Below, in pieces: positions 52,818-60,761 of a DNA stretch of 64,000 nucleotides; position 1 is the first letter of the stretch, and every line of letters starts with the position of its first letter. Location of the stretch: NCBI GenBank assembly GCA_040880585.1, contig JBBDID010000035.1, positions 289,391 to 353,390 of the forward strand, in the 5' to 3' direction. The translations under genes and the position numbers were made by a program. Origin of the DNA: Paracrocinitomix sp040880585 (GTDB taxonomy: Bacteria > Bacteroidota > Bacteroidia > Flavobacteriales_D > Crocinitomicaceae). The notes beneath the pieces were generated by a model. The model did not search any database. It saw nothing but the letters and a program-made list of their open reading frames with translations, and was not told the origin of the DNA.

Positions 52818-54266
52818 CTATTCTACCTCTTTTTTGAAGGGTTTTTCCATGAAAAGAAAAAGGAATAAAAAGATCAAAATCAAGAGGCTACTGACAATAG
52901 TGTTTGCTATGAATGAGCCATAGTTAATAAAATAACCTACTGAAAACAAAATCAATGCAGAAAAAATATACAAGCCTGCTTTTCTTAAATTGTATTTTAT
53001 CGGATAATATTTTTGCCCGAAATAATGAGAAGCTGTCATCATACAAAAATAGGTGATCAGTGTTGTCCAGGCGGATCCCATGTAGCCGATTATTGGAATT
53101 AAAATAATGTTCAGTACCAGCGTAATGATTGCTCCACCTATGGCAATATAAGCGCCAAACAGGGTTTTATTCGCCAGTTTGTACCAGATGGATTGATTGT
53201 AATAAATCCCCAGACAAACGTTGGCCAGTAAGATGATCGGTACTATTCTCAAACCCTCCCAATATGCATCATTGGGAATAAACCATTTGAAAATTTCCAA
53301 ATTAAGAGAAATCACCAGAAACATAAAAGCCACCACCGCAATAAAATATGTCATCACTTTGGAGTAGATTTTTTCTTTATCCTGATTGGATTCTTGTGCA
53401 AAAAAGAAGGGTTCAGCAGCATACCTGAATGCTTGAATAAAAATGGTGATCATAGCTGCCAGTTTATAATTGGCACCATAAATCCCTAGTTGAGCCTGTG
53501 CGTGATCTATGCCTTTGTCCATCAGCAAACGCTTGATCAGTATACGATCCATAGTTTCATTGATAATGCCTGCAAATCCGGCAACAACAAGTGGGGCAGC
53601 AAAAATGATCATGGCTTTTGACAGGGCTTTATCCCACATAAAACGGTACATGGATACCTCTTTATAAAGCAAAAGCGGTTTGACAAAGCTGGCAAATAAA
53701 TTGGCCAAAAAGATATATCCTATCCCAAATGAATCCGGATTTTCAGGATCATATAATCCCCAAAGAAAAATTAAGGTTAGCGCAATATTTATCCCGATAG
53801 AGGAGAGTTGAATAAGGGCAAATTTTTTCGCTTTTTCCTGAAATCTCAGTTTAGCCAGAAAAAGAGAAGAGGTAGCATCAACGGCTAGAATTACGCCGAA
53901 CCATTGTACGTAATTTTGATATTCCGGATATCCCATCCAATCAGCAATGGTTTGAGAAAAAGTAAAAATGCAGACCAGAAAAGCAGCATTGAGTACCAAA
54001 ACAAAAGAGACTGCCTGATTAAAGGTCTTCTCTCGATCTTCTGCCTGGGCTTTGTTGACAAAACGGAAAAATGCCGTTTCCATTCCAAATGTAAGCAGAA
54101 CGACAAAAAAAGCGACATAGGCATAAAATTCAGTGACGACCCCATATTCTTTTGGCAAAAATATCCCGGTATGTACCGGCACCAATAAATAGTTCAATAA
54201 TCTTCCGACAATTGACGACATGCCGTAAATGGCAGTTTGCCCTGCTAATTTTTTAATGGTACTCAT
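52818..54266 (-). CDS. Oligosaccharide flippase (Wzx/MurJ-like, MATE fold)
   Basis: A 482-residue membrane protein with about 13-14 helices and the start typical of polysaccharide export flippases (KLAGQTAIYGMSSIVGRLLNYLLVP). It would move a lipid-linked glycan across the inner membrane. The ATG at 54266 is preferred because it begins MSTIKKLAG, as in homologues; an upstream ATG at 54287 adds seven residues. It is the first gene of the envelope cluster that runs down to 47203. A gap of 204 bp separates it from dut; no motif was found there. Confidence 0.87.
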   Translation of the reverse strand: MSTIKKLAGQTAIYGMSSIVGRLLNYLLVPVHTGIFLPKEYGVVTEFYAYVAFFVVLLTFGMETAFFRFVNKAQAEDREKTFNQAVSFVLVLNAAFLVCIFTFSQTIADWMGYPEYQNYVQWFGVILAVDATSSLFLAKLRFQEKAKKFALIQLSSIGINIALTLIFLWGLYDPENPDSFGIGYIFLANLFASFVKPLLLYKEVSMYRFMWDKALSKAMIIFAAPLVVAGFAGIINETMDRILIKRLLMDKGIDHAQAQLGIYGANYKLAAMITIFIQAFRYAAEPFFFAQESNQDKEKIYSKVMTYFIAVVAFMFLVISLNLEIFKWFIPNDAYWEGLRIVPIILLANVCLGIYYNQSIWYKLANKTLFGAYIAIGGAIITLVLNIILIPIIGYMGSAWTTLITYFCMMTASHYFGQKYYPIKYNLRKAGLYIFSALILFSVGYFINYGSFIANTIVSSLLILIFLFLFLFMEKPFKKEVE

Positions 54267-54334
54267 TCTTCCAATGGGTGACTTCAAGGCCTTCAGTCAT
54301 TAATTATGACCCTATTAGGAGGCGTGAAGACTAC

Positions 54335-55108
54335 TTATTTTCTAAATTCAGCTTTTCTTTTTTCTAAGAAGGCGGTTGTTCCTTCTACAAATTCAGGGGT
54401 TCCAAAGCACTTTCCAAATTCTTCAATTTCTACATGATAACCATCAACACCATCTGTATAATTTGCATTCACAGATCGGATGGCTGCGGCAATGGCGTTG
54501 GGTGAGTTTTTAATGATCTTCCCGGCAATTTTATGGGCTAAATCCATCAATTCGGCTTGCGGAACTACGTGATTAACCAATCCCCATTCTTTTGCTTCTT
54601 CAGCTGAAATCATTCCGGCTGTGGTGATCATTTCCATTGCTTTTCCTCTACCTACCAATTGTGCTAATCGTTGTGTACCGCCGTAACCCGGAATCACACC
54701 CAAAGAGACTTCGGGTAATCCTAACTTTGCATTATCTGAAGCGATTCTGATGTGAGCAGACATGGCTAACTCTAATCCCCCACCCAAAGCAAAGCCATTA
54801 ATTGCAGCAATAACAGGAGTGCTTAATTGTTCCAGAAAAGTAAACAGGCGTTTGTGCCCTTCAGCACTGAGTTCTTTTCCCTTTTCAACAGAAAAATCTG
54901 CAAATTCCTTAATATCTGCCCCCGCAACAAAGGCTTTTTCTCCTGCTCCGGTTAAAATAATGACACCTACATCTGCATTTGTATCACCGGCTGCCAACGC
55001 ACGCGCCAGGTCTTCAATCGTTTCTTTGTTCAGGGCGTTCAGCTGATTGGGACGGTTTATCGTAATGGTTAAAATGTGTCCGTTTTGTTCGGTTACTACG
55101 TTACTCAT
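54335..55108 (-). CDS. Enoyl-CoA hydratase/isomerase family protein
   Basis: A 257-residue crotonase-fold enzyme. It has the oxyanion loop FVAGADIKEF and FALGGGLELAMS, with both acidic catalytic residues of true hydratases in GGGLELA and LPEVSLGVIPGYGGTQRL. It adds water to enoyl-CoA in fatty-acid or short-chain catabolism. The ATG at 55108 fits the family (MSNVVTEQ); the frame continues upstream to 55204 through the hairpin at 55130-55155 and is not likely translated there. Confidence 0.9.
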   Translation of the reverse strand: MSNVVTEQNGHILTITINRPNQLNALNKETIEDLARALAAGDTNADVGVIILTGAGEKAFVAGADIKEFADFSVEKGKELSAEGHKRLFTFLEQLSTPVIAAINGFALGGGLELAMSAHIRIASDNAKLGLPEVSLGVIPGYGGTQRLAQLVGRGKAMEMITTAGMISAEEAKEWGLVNHVVPQAELMDLAHKIAGKIIKNSPNAIAAAIRSVNANYTDGVDGYHVEIEEFGKCFGTPEFVEGTTAFLEKRKAEFRK

Positions 55109-55129
55109 TGTTCTATCTATTTTTAGGTT

Positions 55130-55155
55130 GGGGACTTCGACTTCGCTCAGTCCCC
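55130..55155. repeat. Hairpin upstream of the enoyl-CoA hydratase gene
   Basis: GGGGACT and AGTCCCC form a perfect 7-bp stem around the TCGACTTCGCTC loop, 22-47 bases upstream of the start. Such CTTCGACTTCGCTCAGTC units occur between genes in several Bacteroidota, so it is probably a small dispersed repeat. It could also shape the leader. Confidence 0.55.
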
Positions 55156-55378
55156 TAAGGTTTTCTTTCAAATTATCTTTTGATAAACTTTTAAAATTAA
55201 GCAATGTTATGTGGGGGCTGGGAAAAAACGGTAAATTTTTATAAACAGTTTTTTGTGCGCTGGGATTGGAAGATTATCTGAGTACCGCAGATGAGAAATA
55301 ATCTACAGAAAAAATAGAATCATTTAATTATCAGTCAGTTTTATAAGTACCTTTATCAAAAACAATAAAAATTTATTT

Positions 55379-56026
55379 ATGAAGAAGAAAACCTTATTAA
55401 TGCTGCCTTTTATGGCATTGCTTTTTGCTTGCGGTGGTGGAGAAGAGTCAACAAAAGCTGATACAACAGACGCAACTACTGACAATACTGAAGAAACAGA
55501 GAACACTGAAACAACTGAAGAGTATAACACCACTTTTGAAAGTTGTATTGCAACAGAATCTACAATCAGTAAAGGAACTGAAGAAATTGATGAGTCTTAC
55601 GATTTTTTCCTTGAACCTTTGGAAGGCGAAGACTTAAGTACATTCAAAACTGCTACTGCAGAATTAAACAAAAAGCATACACGAGTAACAATTGAGTTTG
55701 TTAATAACCCTGAAGTAGCAGGCAAAGGATTAGCAAACTATGGTCCAGAAGACCGTTTTTTATCAATCATCATCAAATCAGAAGATGGAGAATTGAAAGC
55801 TGGAGCTTATACTGAAGATGATCTAGACATTAAATTCAGAAAAGGAAAACATGTTGAAAATAACATGAAAACGCAGGGAATTGGATCTAACAAAACACCT
55901 AAAAGCGTTGTTATCAACTCTATCAGTGAAGACAACATCTGTGGTTCTTTCAAAATGACTACGGAAGAAGGAGTAGAAATTGCAAGTGCTACTTTTAACT
56001 TAGATGTAACGCTATCTGATTATTAA
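55379..56026 (+). CDS. Uncharacterised lipoprotein
   Basis: A 215-residue lipoprotein (signal MKKKTLLMLPFMALLFACGG; acylated Cys18), followed by a Thr/Glu-rich low-complexity linker to about residue 50 and a globular domain of about 160 residues that I cannot name. It resembles the lipoprotein at 10129 only in design (acidic Ser/Thr linker), not in motifs. A seven-of-eight -7 box (TACCTTTA at 55348-55355) precedes it. A strong terminator follows. Confidence 0.7.
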   Translation: MKKKTLLMLPFMALLFACGGGEESTKADTTDATTDNTEETENTETTEEYNTTFESCIATESTISKGTEEIDESYDFFLEPLEGEDLSTFKTATAELNKKHTRVTIEFVNNPEVAGKGLANYGPEDRFLSIIIKSEDGELKAGAYTEDDLDIKFRKGKHVENNMKTQGIGSNKTPKSVVINSISEDNICGSFKMTTEEGVEIASATFNLDVTLSDY

Positions 56027-56043
56027 AAAGAATATTTATTATT

Positions 56044-56083
56044 AAACTCTCATGCAGCAAGCTGTTGTATGGGAGTTTTTTTG
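56044..56083 (+). terminator. Terminator of the 215-residue lipoprotein gene
   Basis: A 16-bp stem with a few G-U pairs (AAACTCTCATGCAGCA and TGTTGTATGGGAGTTT) ends in T7. It begins 18 bases past the stop codon. Confidence 0.85.
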
Positions 56084-56360
56084 TTCGAACTATCTTTTCA
56101 TCTGTAACTTCCGATAAACCACAACAAAGGTACGATTAGTACGCTGAAAATAAAGTTTACGTTTAACGCTTATTACAACAGAATAACATGGACAGTTACG
56201 CCACTACTTTTTCGTCTCCAAGCTGCTAACTGGCTACAAGATAATATTATCTGTTTAAAAAAATGAAGATGTGGGTCACAAAATCATAGGCAATAAAAAA
56301 GCCCCCAGTAATACTGACCTTAATTCGCCTACTACTAAACTAAGAATGAAATCAAAGATT
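56084..56360. other. Gap at the edge of the accessory patch
   Basis: No open frame, RNA gene or repeat that I can support. The 56027-56495 gap has a terminator at each side (56044 and 56361) and tandem 12-mers at 56449-56506. The middle looks like worn-down non-coding sequence. Confidence 0.4.
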
Positions 56361-56395
56361 AAAAACCGACTTAGAGAAATCCGGGTCGGTTTTTA
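56361..56395 (-). terminator. Terminator of the AlbA_2-domain gene
   Basis: A perfect 10-bp stem AAAAACCGAC / GTCGGTTTTT with a 14-base loop. It ends in T-rich sequence on both strands, so it may work in both directions. It lies about 100 bases past the minus-strand stop at 56496. Confidence 0.65.
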
Positions 56396-56448
56396 GTATC
56401 AAGGATGTTGAAATTAGGATTACATGGGATTTACAAAATCCACTACCA

Positions 56449-56506
56449 CTTAGTGATTATCTTAGTGATTATCTTAGTGACAATTCAACGACAACTTAGT
56501 GATTAG
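56449..56506. repeat. 12-bp tandem repeat at the end of the AlbA_2 gene
   Basis: CTTAGTGATTAT occurs at 56449-56460 and 56461-56472, a variant CTTAGTGACAAT follows at 56473-56484, and after ten bases a fourth, CTTAGTGATTAG, at 56495-56506 contains the stop codon of the gene. The copies sit directly after the present stop codon. Confidence 0.8.
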
Positions 56507-57896
56507 ATAATGCCTCTAAACCTAAATCAGTGGTGTAATATTTCTGATTTCTACTTCTCGGTTTATCTGGAATCGTCATGCTAACCAAGCTACTTTCAAT
56601 CAAAGGCATCAGGTGTCTATTAAAGTTTCTGGTTTCATTACTGATTCCTAATTCCTCAAAAATGTCAACCCTACTCTTAGGTTCATCAGCACAAAAACTT
56701 AAAATGGCTTTCTCGTTCTTGGATAGCTTTTCTTTTACCTCACTTTTAATACGAGACACTTTCTTTCTCTTGAATATTATGGTAAACCAGTGGTCATTAA
56801 TATCAAACTCAGCTTTTGGTAAACCCGCTTCTTTAAGTTCATTGTTAATCCTCAAAATCCCAGTCCCCATCTTTTCTATATAATCAGTTCTGTGAAGGAT
56901 GTTAACAATGTTTGGATTTCTGTGTGCGCTTCTCTTACCTAAGTCATCAGGAGTCATACCACTGAGTAATCCACCAAAATTGGTAAACGAAACTCTGTCA
57001 TCAAATACCTCAACCTGAATATGTGTTCCTCGTTTTACATAATCCCTATGAGCTATAGCATTGACCAATGCTTCTTTTAAAGCTTGGTAAGGGATTTCCC
57101 AGACTTCAGTTCTTGTGGGTTTTCCAGATTCAAATTTAAAAGCCACGTCCAGAGACCTTCTCAGAAAAGTAAAGGCTTCATCAATATTTGTAAAGACATC
57201 TGAGTCCAAGTCTTTTTGGTCTTCAATATCAATCTTCTCTGTTCCTTTATATCGAGCACATTGGATTAGTGATTGGGACAAAAACCTTGTTGGGTCCTTG
57301 GTAAAGAATAAGACTCCAGTATTATTAAAAACAGGCTTTTCATCAACAAACTCAAGGACACCAATGTTGTGCAAAGAGTCAACATCTGATAACACTTGTT
57401 CTTTCTTACTTTCAGCAAAGAACCGGCTTAAAGATTTAGCTTCAAAATAAGTATCAAAGTCAGCTTTCGGACACAGTTTATCATCAAACGCAAACCTTTC
57501 AGCGTCTTCAAACATTCCCCGAATTTCATCAGTTGTACGTTTATTTGAGCTTGCTCCTTCTCGGATATAAAATCCACTGGTACAACGATATGGTTTGTTA
57601 GCCCCAGATTTCACATTAACAACTAGGACATGCGGTTCATTATCAACGGTTTCAATTTCAACATCTAAAGAAGGGTCGCAGTCTCTGGCGATATTCTGTA
57701 TCTTGGATTTATCATCATTACCAAGAGTCTTTGATTTGATGTTTCCATCATCATCTACTCCGATAAGAACCTTTCCTCCTTTAGTATTTGCAAAAGCCAC
57801 AATCTCTTTGCTGAGACTGCTGTTAATTGCTTCTTTAAACTCCAAATGAAGACCTTCTCCTTGAGAGATTAATGCCTGTAATTGTATTTTATCCAT
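56496..57896 (-). CDS. AlbA_2/Schlafen-type ATP-binding HTH protein
   Basis: A 466-residue protein of the AlbA_2 (formerly AAA_4, Schlafen-related) group. Residues of about 13-115 form the AlbA_2 domain (LHLEFKEAINSSLSKEIVAFANTKGG-K-LIGVDD). A middle part (about 230-340) matches the C-terminal ATP-binding module often attached to it (PYQALKEALVNAIAHRDY, VSFTNFGGLLSGMTPDDLG, MGTGILRI). A winged-helix region ends it (KLSKNEKAILSFCADEP). Such genes are typical accessory genes, sometimes found in defence islands, and their function is not established. An integrase remnant follows directly upstream (57938-58048). The end of the gene holds a 12-bp repeat that may alter the C-terminus. Confidence 0.85.
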   Translation of the reverse strand: MDKIQLQALISQGEGLHLEFKEAINSSLSKEIVAFANTKGGKVLIGVDDDGNIKSKTLGNDDKSKIQNIARDCDPSLDVEIETVDNEPHVLVVNVKSGANKPYRCTSGFYIREGASSNKRTTDEIRGMFEDAERFAFDDKLCPKADFDTYFEAKSLSRFFAESKKEQVLSDVDSLHNIGVLEFVDEKPVFNNTGVLFFTKDPTRFLSQSLIQCARYKGTEKIDIEDQKDLDSDVFTNIDEAFTFLRRSLDVAFKFESGKPTRTEVWEIPYQALKEALVNAIAHRDYVKRGTHIQVEVFDDRVSFTNFGGLLSGMTPDDLGKRSAHRNPNIVNILHRTDYIEKMGTGILRINNELKEAGLPKAEFDINDHWFTIIFKRKKVSRIKSEVKEKLSKNEKAILSFCADEPKSRVDIFEELGISNETRNFNRHLMPLIESSLVSMTIPDKPRSRNQKYYTTDLGLEALSNH

Positions 57897-57937
57897 TCAT
57901 AACAAATTTACTATTTATGCTCCATGTTCATTTATTA

Positions 57938-58048
57938 TTATTCACTAATAAAGATACTTCTGTGCAATTGAGTCAGTGCCTCATGTTGCTTTTTTTCATT
58001 AGGTTTTATATACTTCTCAGTGGTTGAAGGATAACTGTGGTCAGACAT
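57938..58048 (-). pseudogene. C-terminal fragment of a tyrosine recombinase
   Basis: A 36-codon frame reading DHSYPSTTEKYIKPNEKK, which matches the end of tyrosine integrases (the GHSS-xxTT-x-x-Y box). The tyrosine of TTEKY is in the nucleophile position and the His of DHS in the box's conserved place. The frame begins inside the hemJ stop codon (TAATG), and the rest of the integrase is missing. This points to the footprint of an integrated element that has since been lost. The match is by motif only, over a short stretch. Confidence 0.6.
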
Positions 58049-58587
58049 TATTTGCGCATCCGCAACTTACGATAGATCTTAATCGTCAACATGATCAATA
58101 CCCCAAATAACACAAATCCAACAGTAGCATACACCCAGTTAATCGCACTTTTCATAACAATGATGAAAACAATCGCTACTAAAAATAAGGTTGCTACTTC
58201 GTTCCAAATGCGATAAAAGGTGCCGGATTTTGTGCTGGTTCCGTCTTGCATTTTTAAAAACATGCGGTGACAGATAAAATGGTAGATAACCAAGCCCGCT
58301 ACAAAACCTAATTTAACATGCATATAGGGCATTTTTAATAAACCCGGCTGGAGATAAAGTAGCCAGGGACCAAAGATGATCGTGAGAACAAAAGACGGCC
58401 AGGTGATCCCATACCACAACCTCCTTGACATAATGCGATATTGAGGTTCTAAAATTGCCCGTTCATTTAGGGGCTTTTTCTGGGCTTCTGCTTGATATAC
58501 AAATAAACGAACGATATAGAACAGACCCGCAAACCAGGTAACGATAAAAATGATGTGTAGGGCTTTTATGATAAAATAGGTCGTCAT
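58048..58587 (-). CDS. hemJ: HemJ-type protoporphyrinogen IX oxidase (CopD-like)
   Basis: A 179-residue membrane protein with four to five helices. It matches HemJ, the haem-synthesis oxidase that replaces HemG or HemY in many bacteria: KALHIIFIVTWFAGLFYIVRLF at the start with the conserved His, then RRLWYGITWPSF and MPYMHVKLGFVAG. The start overlaps the nadD stop by four bases (ATGA at 58584-58587). The stop codon is shared with the start of the integrase fragment. Confidence 0.87.
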   Translation of the reverse strand: MTTYFIIKALHIIFIVTWFAGLFYIVRLFVYQAEAQKKPLNERAILEPQYRIMSRRLWYGITWPSFVLTIIFGPWLLYLQPGLLKMPYMHVKLGFVAGLVIYHFICHRMFLKMQDGTSTKSGTFYRIWNEVATLFLVAIVFIIVMKSAINWVYATVGFVLFGVLIMLTIKIYRKLRMRK

Positions 58588-59189
58588 TTATAAAAATTCA
58601 TTTCGTCCAGGTACTGGAATACCTTTGGGGTTAATAAATACCTTACGTCATATTTTTTTTGAATGGCGTTTCGAATAAAACTGGAGGAAACTTTCATCAA
58701 AGGCGCGTCTTCTACCAAATGTACATTGGGTAAATCGGCAAACTTATTTTCAGCGGGTTTTTCAAGGGCTAACTCTTGTATGGTTATTACCCGGGGATAA
58801 ACATACAAATGATGATTTTCAAGAATGTATTCAAAATTCTTCCATTTGTGAAGCGTGCGCAGGTTGTCCTCTCCCATTAACAGTGAAAAAGTGTAATCGG
58901 GGTATTTTTCTTTAAGCGTTTGTAAGGTAAAAACGGTGAAAGAAGGCTGGGCCAAGCTAAATTCAATATCAGATGCCCTCAATTTTGGGTTGTCTTCTAC
59001 TGCAATGCGCACCATGGATAAGCGGTGATGATCTTTTAATAAATTTGCTTTTTTCTTATGCGGATTATGGGGACTTACAACAAACCATACTTCATCCAAT
59101 TCAGTAGTATCAGCCATGTAATTCCCAAGAATCAAATGGCCCACATGAATGGGGTTATATGATCCAAAAAAAAGACCTACTTTTTTCAT
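58584..59189 (-). CDS. nadD: Nicotinate-nucleotide adenylyltransferase
   Basis: A 201-residue enzyme of NAD synthesis that adenylates nicotinate mononucleotide. It has the nucleotidyltransferase start GLFFGSYNPIHVGHLILG (the usual GxFxPxHxGH, with a tyrosine), MGEDNLRTLHKWKN in the middle and the late VSSSFIRNAI. Four-base overlaps with gmk before and hemJ after indicate one coupled transcript. Confidence 0.94.
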   Translation of the reverse strand: MKKVGLFFGSYNPIHVGHLILGNYMADTTELDEVWFVVSPHNPHKKKANLLKDHHRLSMVRIAVEDNPKLRASDIEFSLAQPSFTVFTLQTLKEKYPDYTFSLLMGEDNLRTLHKWKNFEYILENHHLYVYPRVITIQELALEKPAENKFADLPNVHLVEDAPLMKVSSSFIRNAIQKKYDVRYLLTPKVFQYLDEMNFYK

Positions 59190-59785
59190 TGACTGATAAA
59201 TTTTTCGACTAACTCTTTTGCTTCCATGCAGGCTTGTTCAAGGTTATCGTTCATTAGAATATAATCAAACTGATCCGCCTTTTTTAATTCCCGATTGGCT
59301 TTATTTAACCTTTTTTGGATACTCTCTTCCGTTTCTGTGTGCCGATCTCTTAATCGCTGCTCCAACACAAATAGAGAAGGAGGTTTTATGAAGACAGATA
59401 ACGCCTGCTCTCCAAAAATCCGCTTGAGGTTAATTCCTCCTTCAGCATCTACATCAAATACAACAATTTTATGGTTGTCCCAGGCTTTTTTAACTTCAGA
59501 TTTGAGGGTGCCGTAATAGTTGTTTTCATACACCTCTTCCCATTCAACAAATTCATTATCCTCAATTTTCTGCTCAAATTCCTTCACCGATAAAAAGTGG
59601 TAATCAATCCCGTCTAATTCTCTTCCTCTTGGTTCCCTGCTTGTGGCCGATATAGAAAATTCCAGATCTTCTACATTTCGCAATAAATAATGCACAAGCG
59701 TAGTTTTTCCGGCTCCCGAAGGTGCTGAGAAAATCAAACATTTTCCATGAATGGGAAAATCGGTTTTATTTTGTTGGCTACTCAT
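59186..59785 (-). CDS. gmk: Guanylate kinase
   Basis: A 199-residue kinase that turns GMP into GDP. The P-loop is FSAPSGAGKTTLVHYLL, the GMP-binding part is SATSREPRGRELDGIDYHFLS, and lid residues RLRDRHTETEE are present. It lies six bases after yicC and overlaps nadD. Confidence 0.96.
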   Translation of the reverse strand: MSSQQNKTDFPIHGKCLIFSAPSGAGKTTLVHYLLRNVEDLEFSISATSREPRGRELDGIDYHFLSVKEFEQKIEDNEFVEWEEVYENNYYGTLKSEVKKAWDNHKIVVFDVDAEGGINLKRIFGEQALSVFIKPPSLFVLEQRLRDRHTETEESIQKRLNKANRELKKADQFDYILMNDNLEQACMEAKELVEKFISQ

Positions 59786-59790
59786 TGAAC

Positions 59791-60663
59791 TTACAAGGTG
59801 TTTAATACTTGCTCTTTTATTTTTTCGAGATCATCCTTCATCTCTACAACCAATTTTTGCATTTCAGAATGATAGGCTTTTGATCCCAATGTATTGATCT
59901 CCCGTCCTATTTCCTGACCGATAAATCCCAGTTTCTTGCCCTGAGAAACCGGTTCATCCATCACGGCTAAAAAATAATCCAAATGTTTTCCAAGCCGTTG
60001 TTTTTCTTCTGCGATATCAATTTTTTCAATATAATAGATCAACTCTTGTTCAAATCTGTTTTTATCGACTTTTGCTCCTCCAACAAATTCTTCCAGATTA
60101 TTCTCAATACGGTTTTTAATGTCTTCTATCCGTTCTTTTTCAAACTTTGGAAGCTGTTCAAAAGCAGATTTAATAGTAGTAATTCGCCCTTTGAGATCTT
60201 TATAAATTCCCTTTCCTTCTTCTGTTCTGAACTCTTTATGCCTTTCAACGGCTTCTTTTACCAAGTCCATAATAAAAACCCATTCTTCATCATCCAATTC
60301 AGAAGATTCTGAGGTGAAGATATCCGGCAACCTGAGTATGGTGTTCAGGACGTCTTCAGCAGGAATTTCCAGGTGATGACCTAAATCTACAATCTCAGCG
60401 TAGTATCGTCCGGCCAGTTCTTTATTGATCGAGTAGCTTTTGGACTCACCCCCTGATTCTATATTAATATTACACTCAATTTTCCCCCTATCCAGTTGAT
60501 TTGCCAGGTATTTCCGAAGCTCTATTTCTTTTTCTTTATACACAGAAGACATGCGGACGTACACATCCAAATTCTTACTATTTAAAGATTTTAATTCAAC
60601 GGTGATTTTTTTATTCTCAAAGGTTCCGGTTGCTTTACCAAATCCGGTCATAGATTGCAACAT
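59791..60663 (-). CDS. YicC family endoribonuclease-like protein
   Basis: A 290-residue protein of the YicC family, with the classical start MLQSMTGFGKAT and end (KAYHSEMQKLVVEMKDDLEKIKEQVLNTL). YicC proteins have been tied to ribonuclease activity and stationary-phase survival; the exact role is unsettled. It starts at the ATG at 60663 (family start), although the frame is open upstream. It is first in the yicC-gmk-nadD-hemJ operon. Confidence 0.92.
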   Translation of the reverse strand: MLQSMTGFGKATGTFENKKITVELKSLNSKNLDVYVRMSSVYKEKEIELRKYLANQLDRGKIECNINIESGGESKSYSINKELAGRYYAEIVDLGHHLEIPAEDVLNTILRLPDIFTSESSELDDEEWVFIMDLVKEAVERHKEFRTEEGKGIYKDLKGRITTIKSAFEQLPKFEKERIEDIKNRIENNLEEFVGGAKVDKNRFEQELIYYIEKIDIAEEKQRLGKHLDYFLAVMDEPVSQGKKLGFIGQEIGREINTLGSKAYHSEMQKLVVEMKDDLEKIKEQVLNTL

Positions 60664-60690
60664 AAAGAGCAGTTTGAGACAAAAATAACA

Positions 60691-60728
60691 AATAAAGGCC
60701 ATCCGCTCGTTGAGGGATGACCTTTATT
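60691..60728 (-). terminator. Terminator between the LVIVD gene and the yicC operon
   Basis: A near-perfect 14-bp stem AATAAAGGCCATCC / GGATGACCTTTATT around a 10-base loop; on the minus strand it runs into TTTGTTATTTTTG. It lies 34 bases past the stop at 60762 and just before the yicC start, so the yicC promoter must overlap it or lie upstream. Confidence 0.75.
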
Positions 60729-60761
60729 GCATTCTGTTATTGCAGTTTGCTGATTTTTCTC

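Noticed and set aside
56027..58048. An intact insertion sequence or integrative element
   Set aside because: No transposase, no full integrase and no terminal inverted repeats were found; only the recombinase tail remains.
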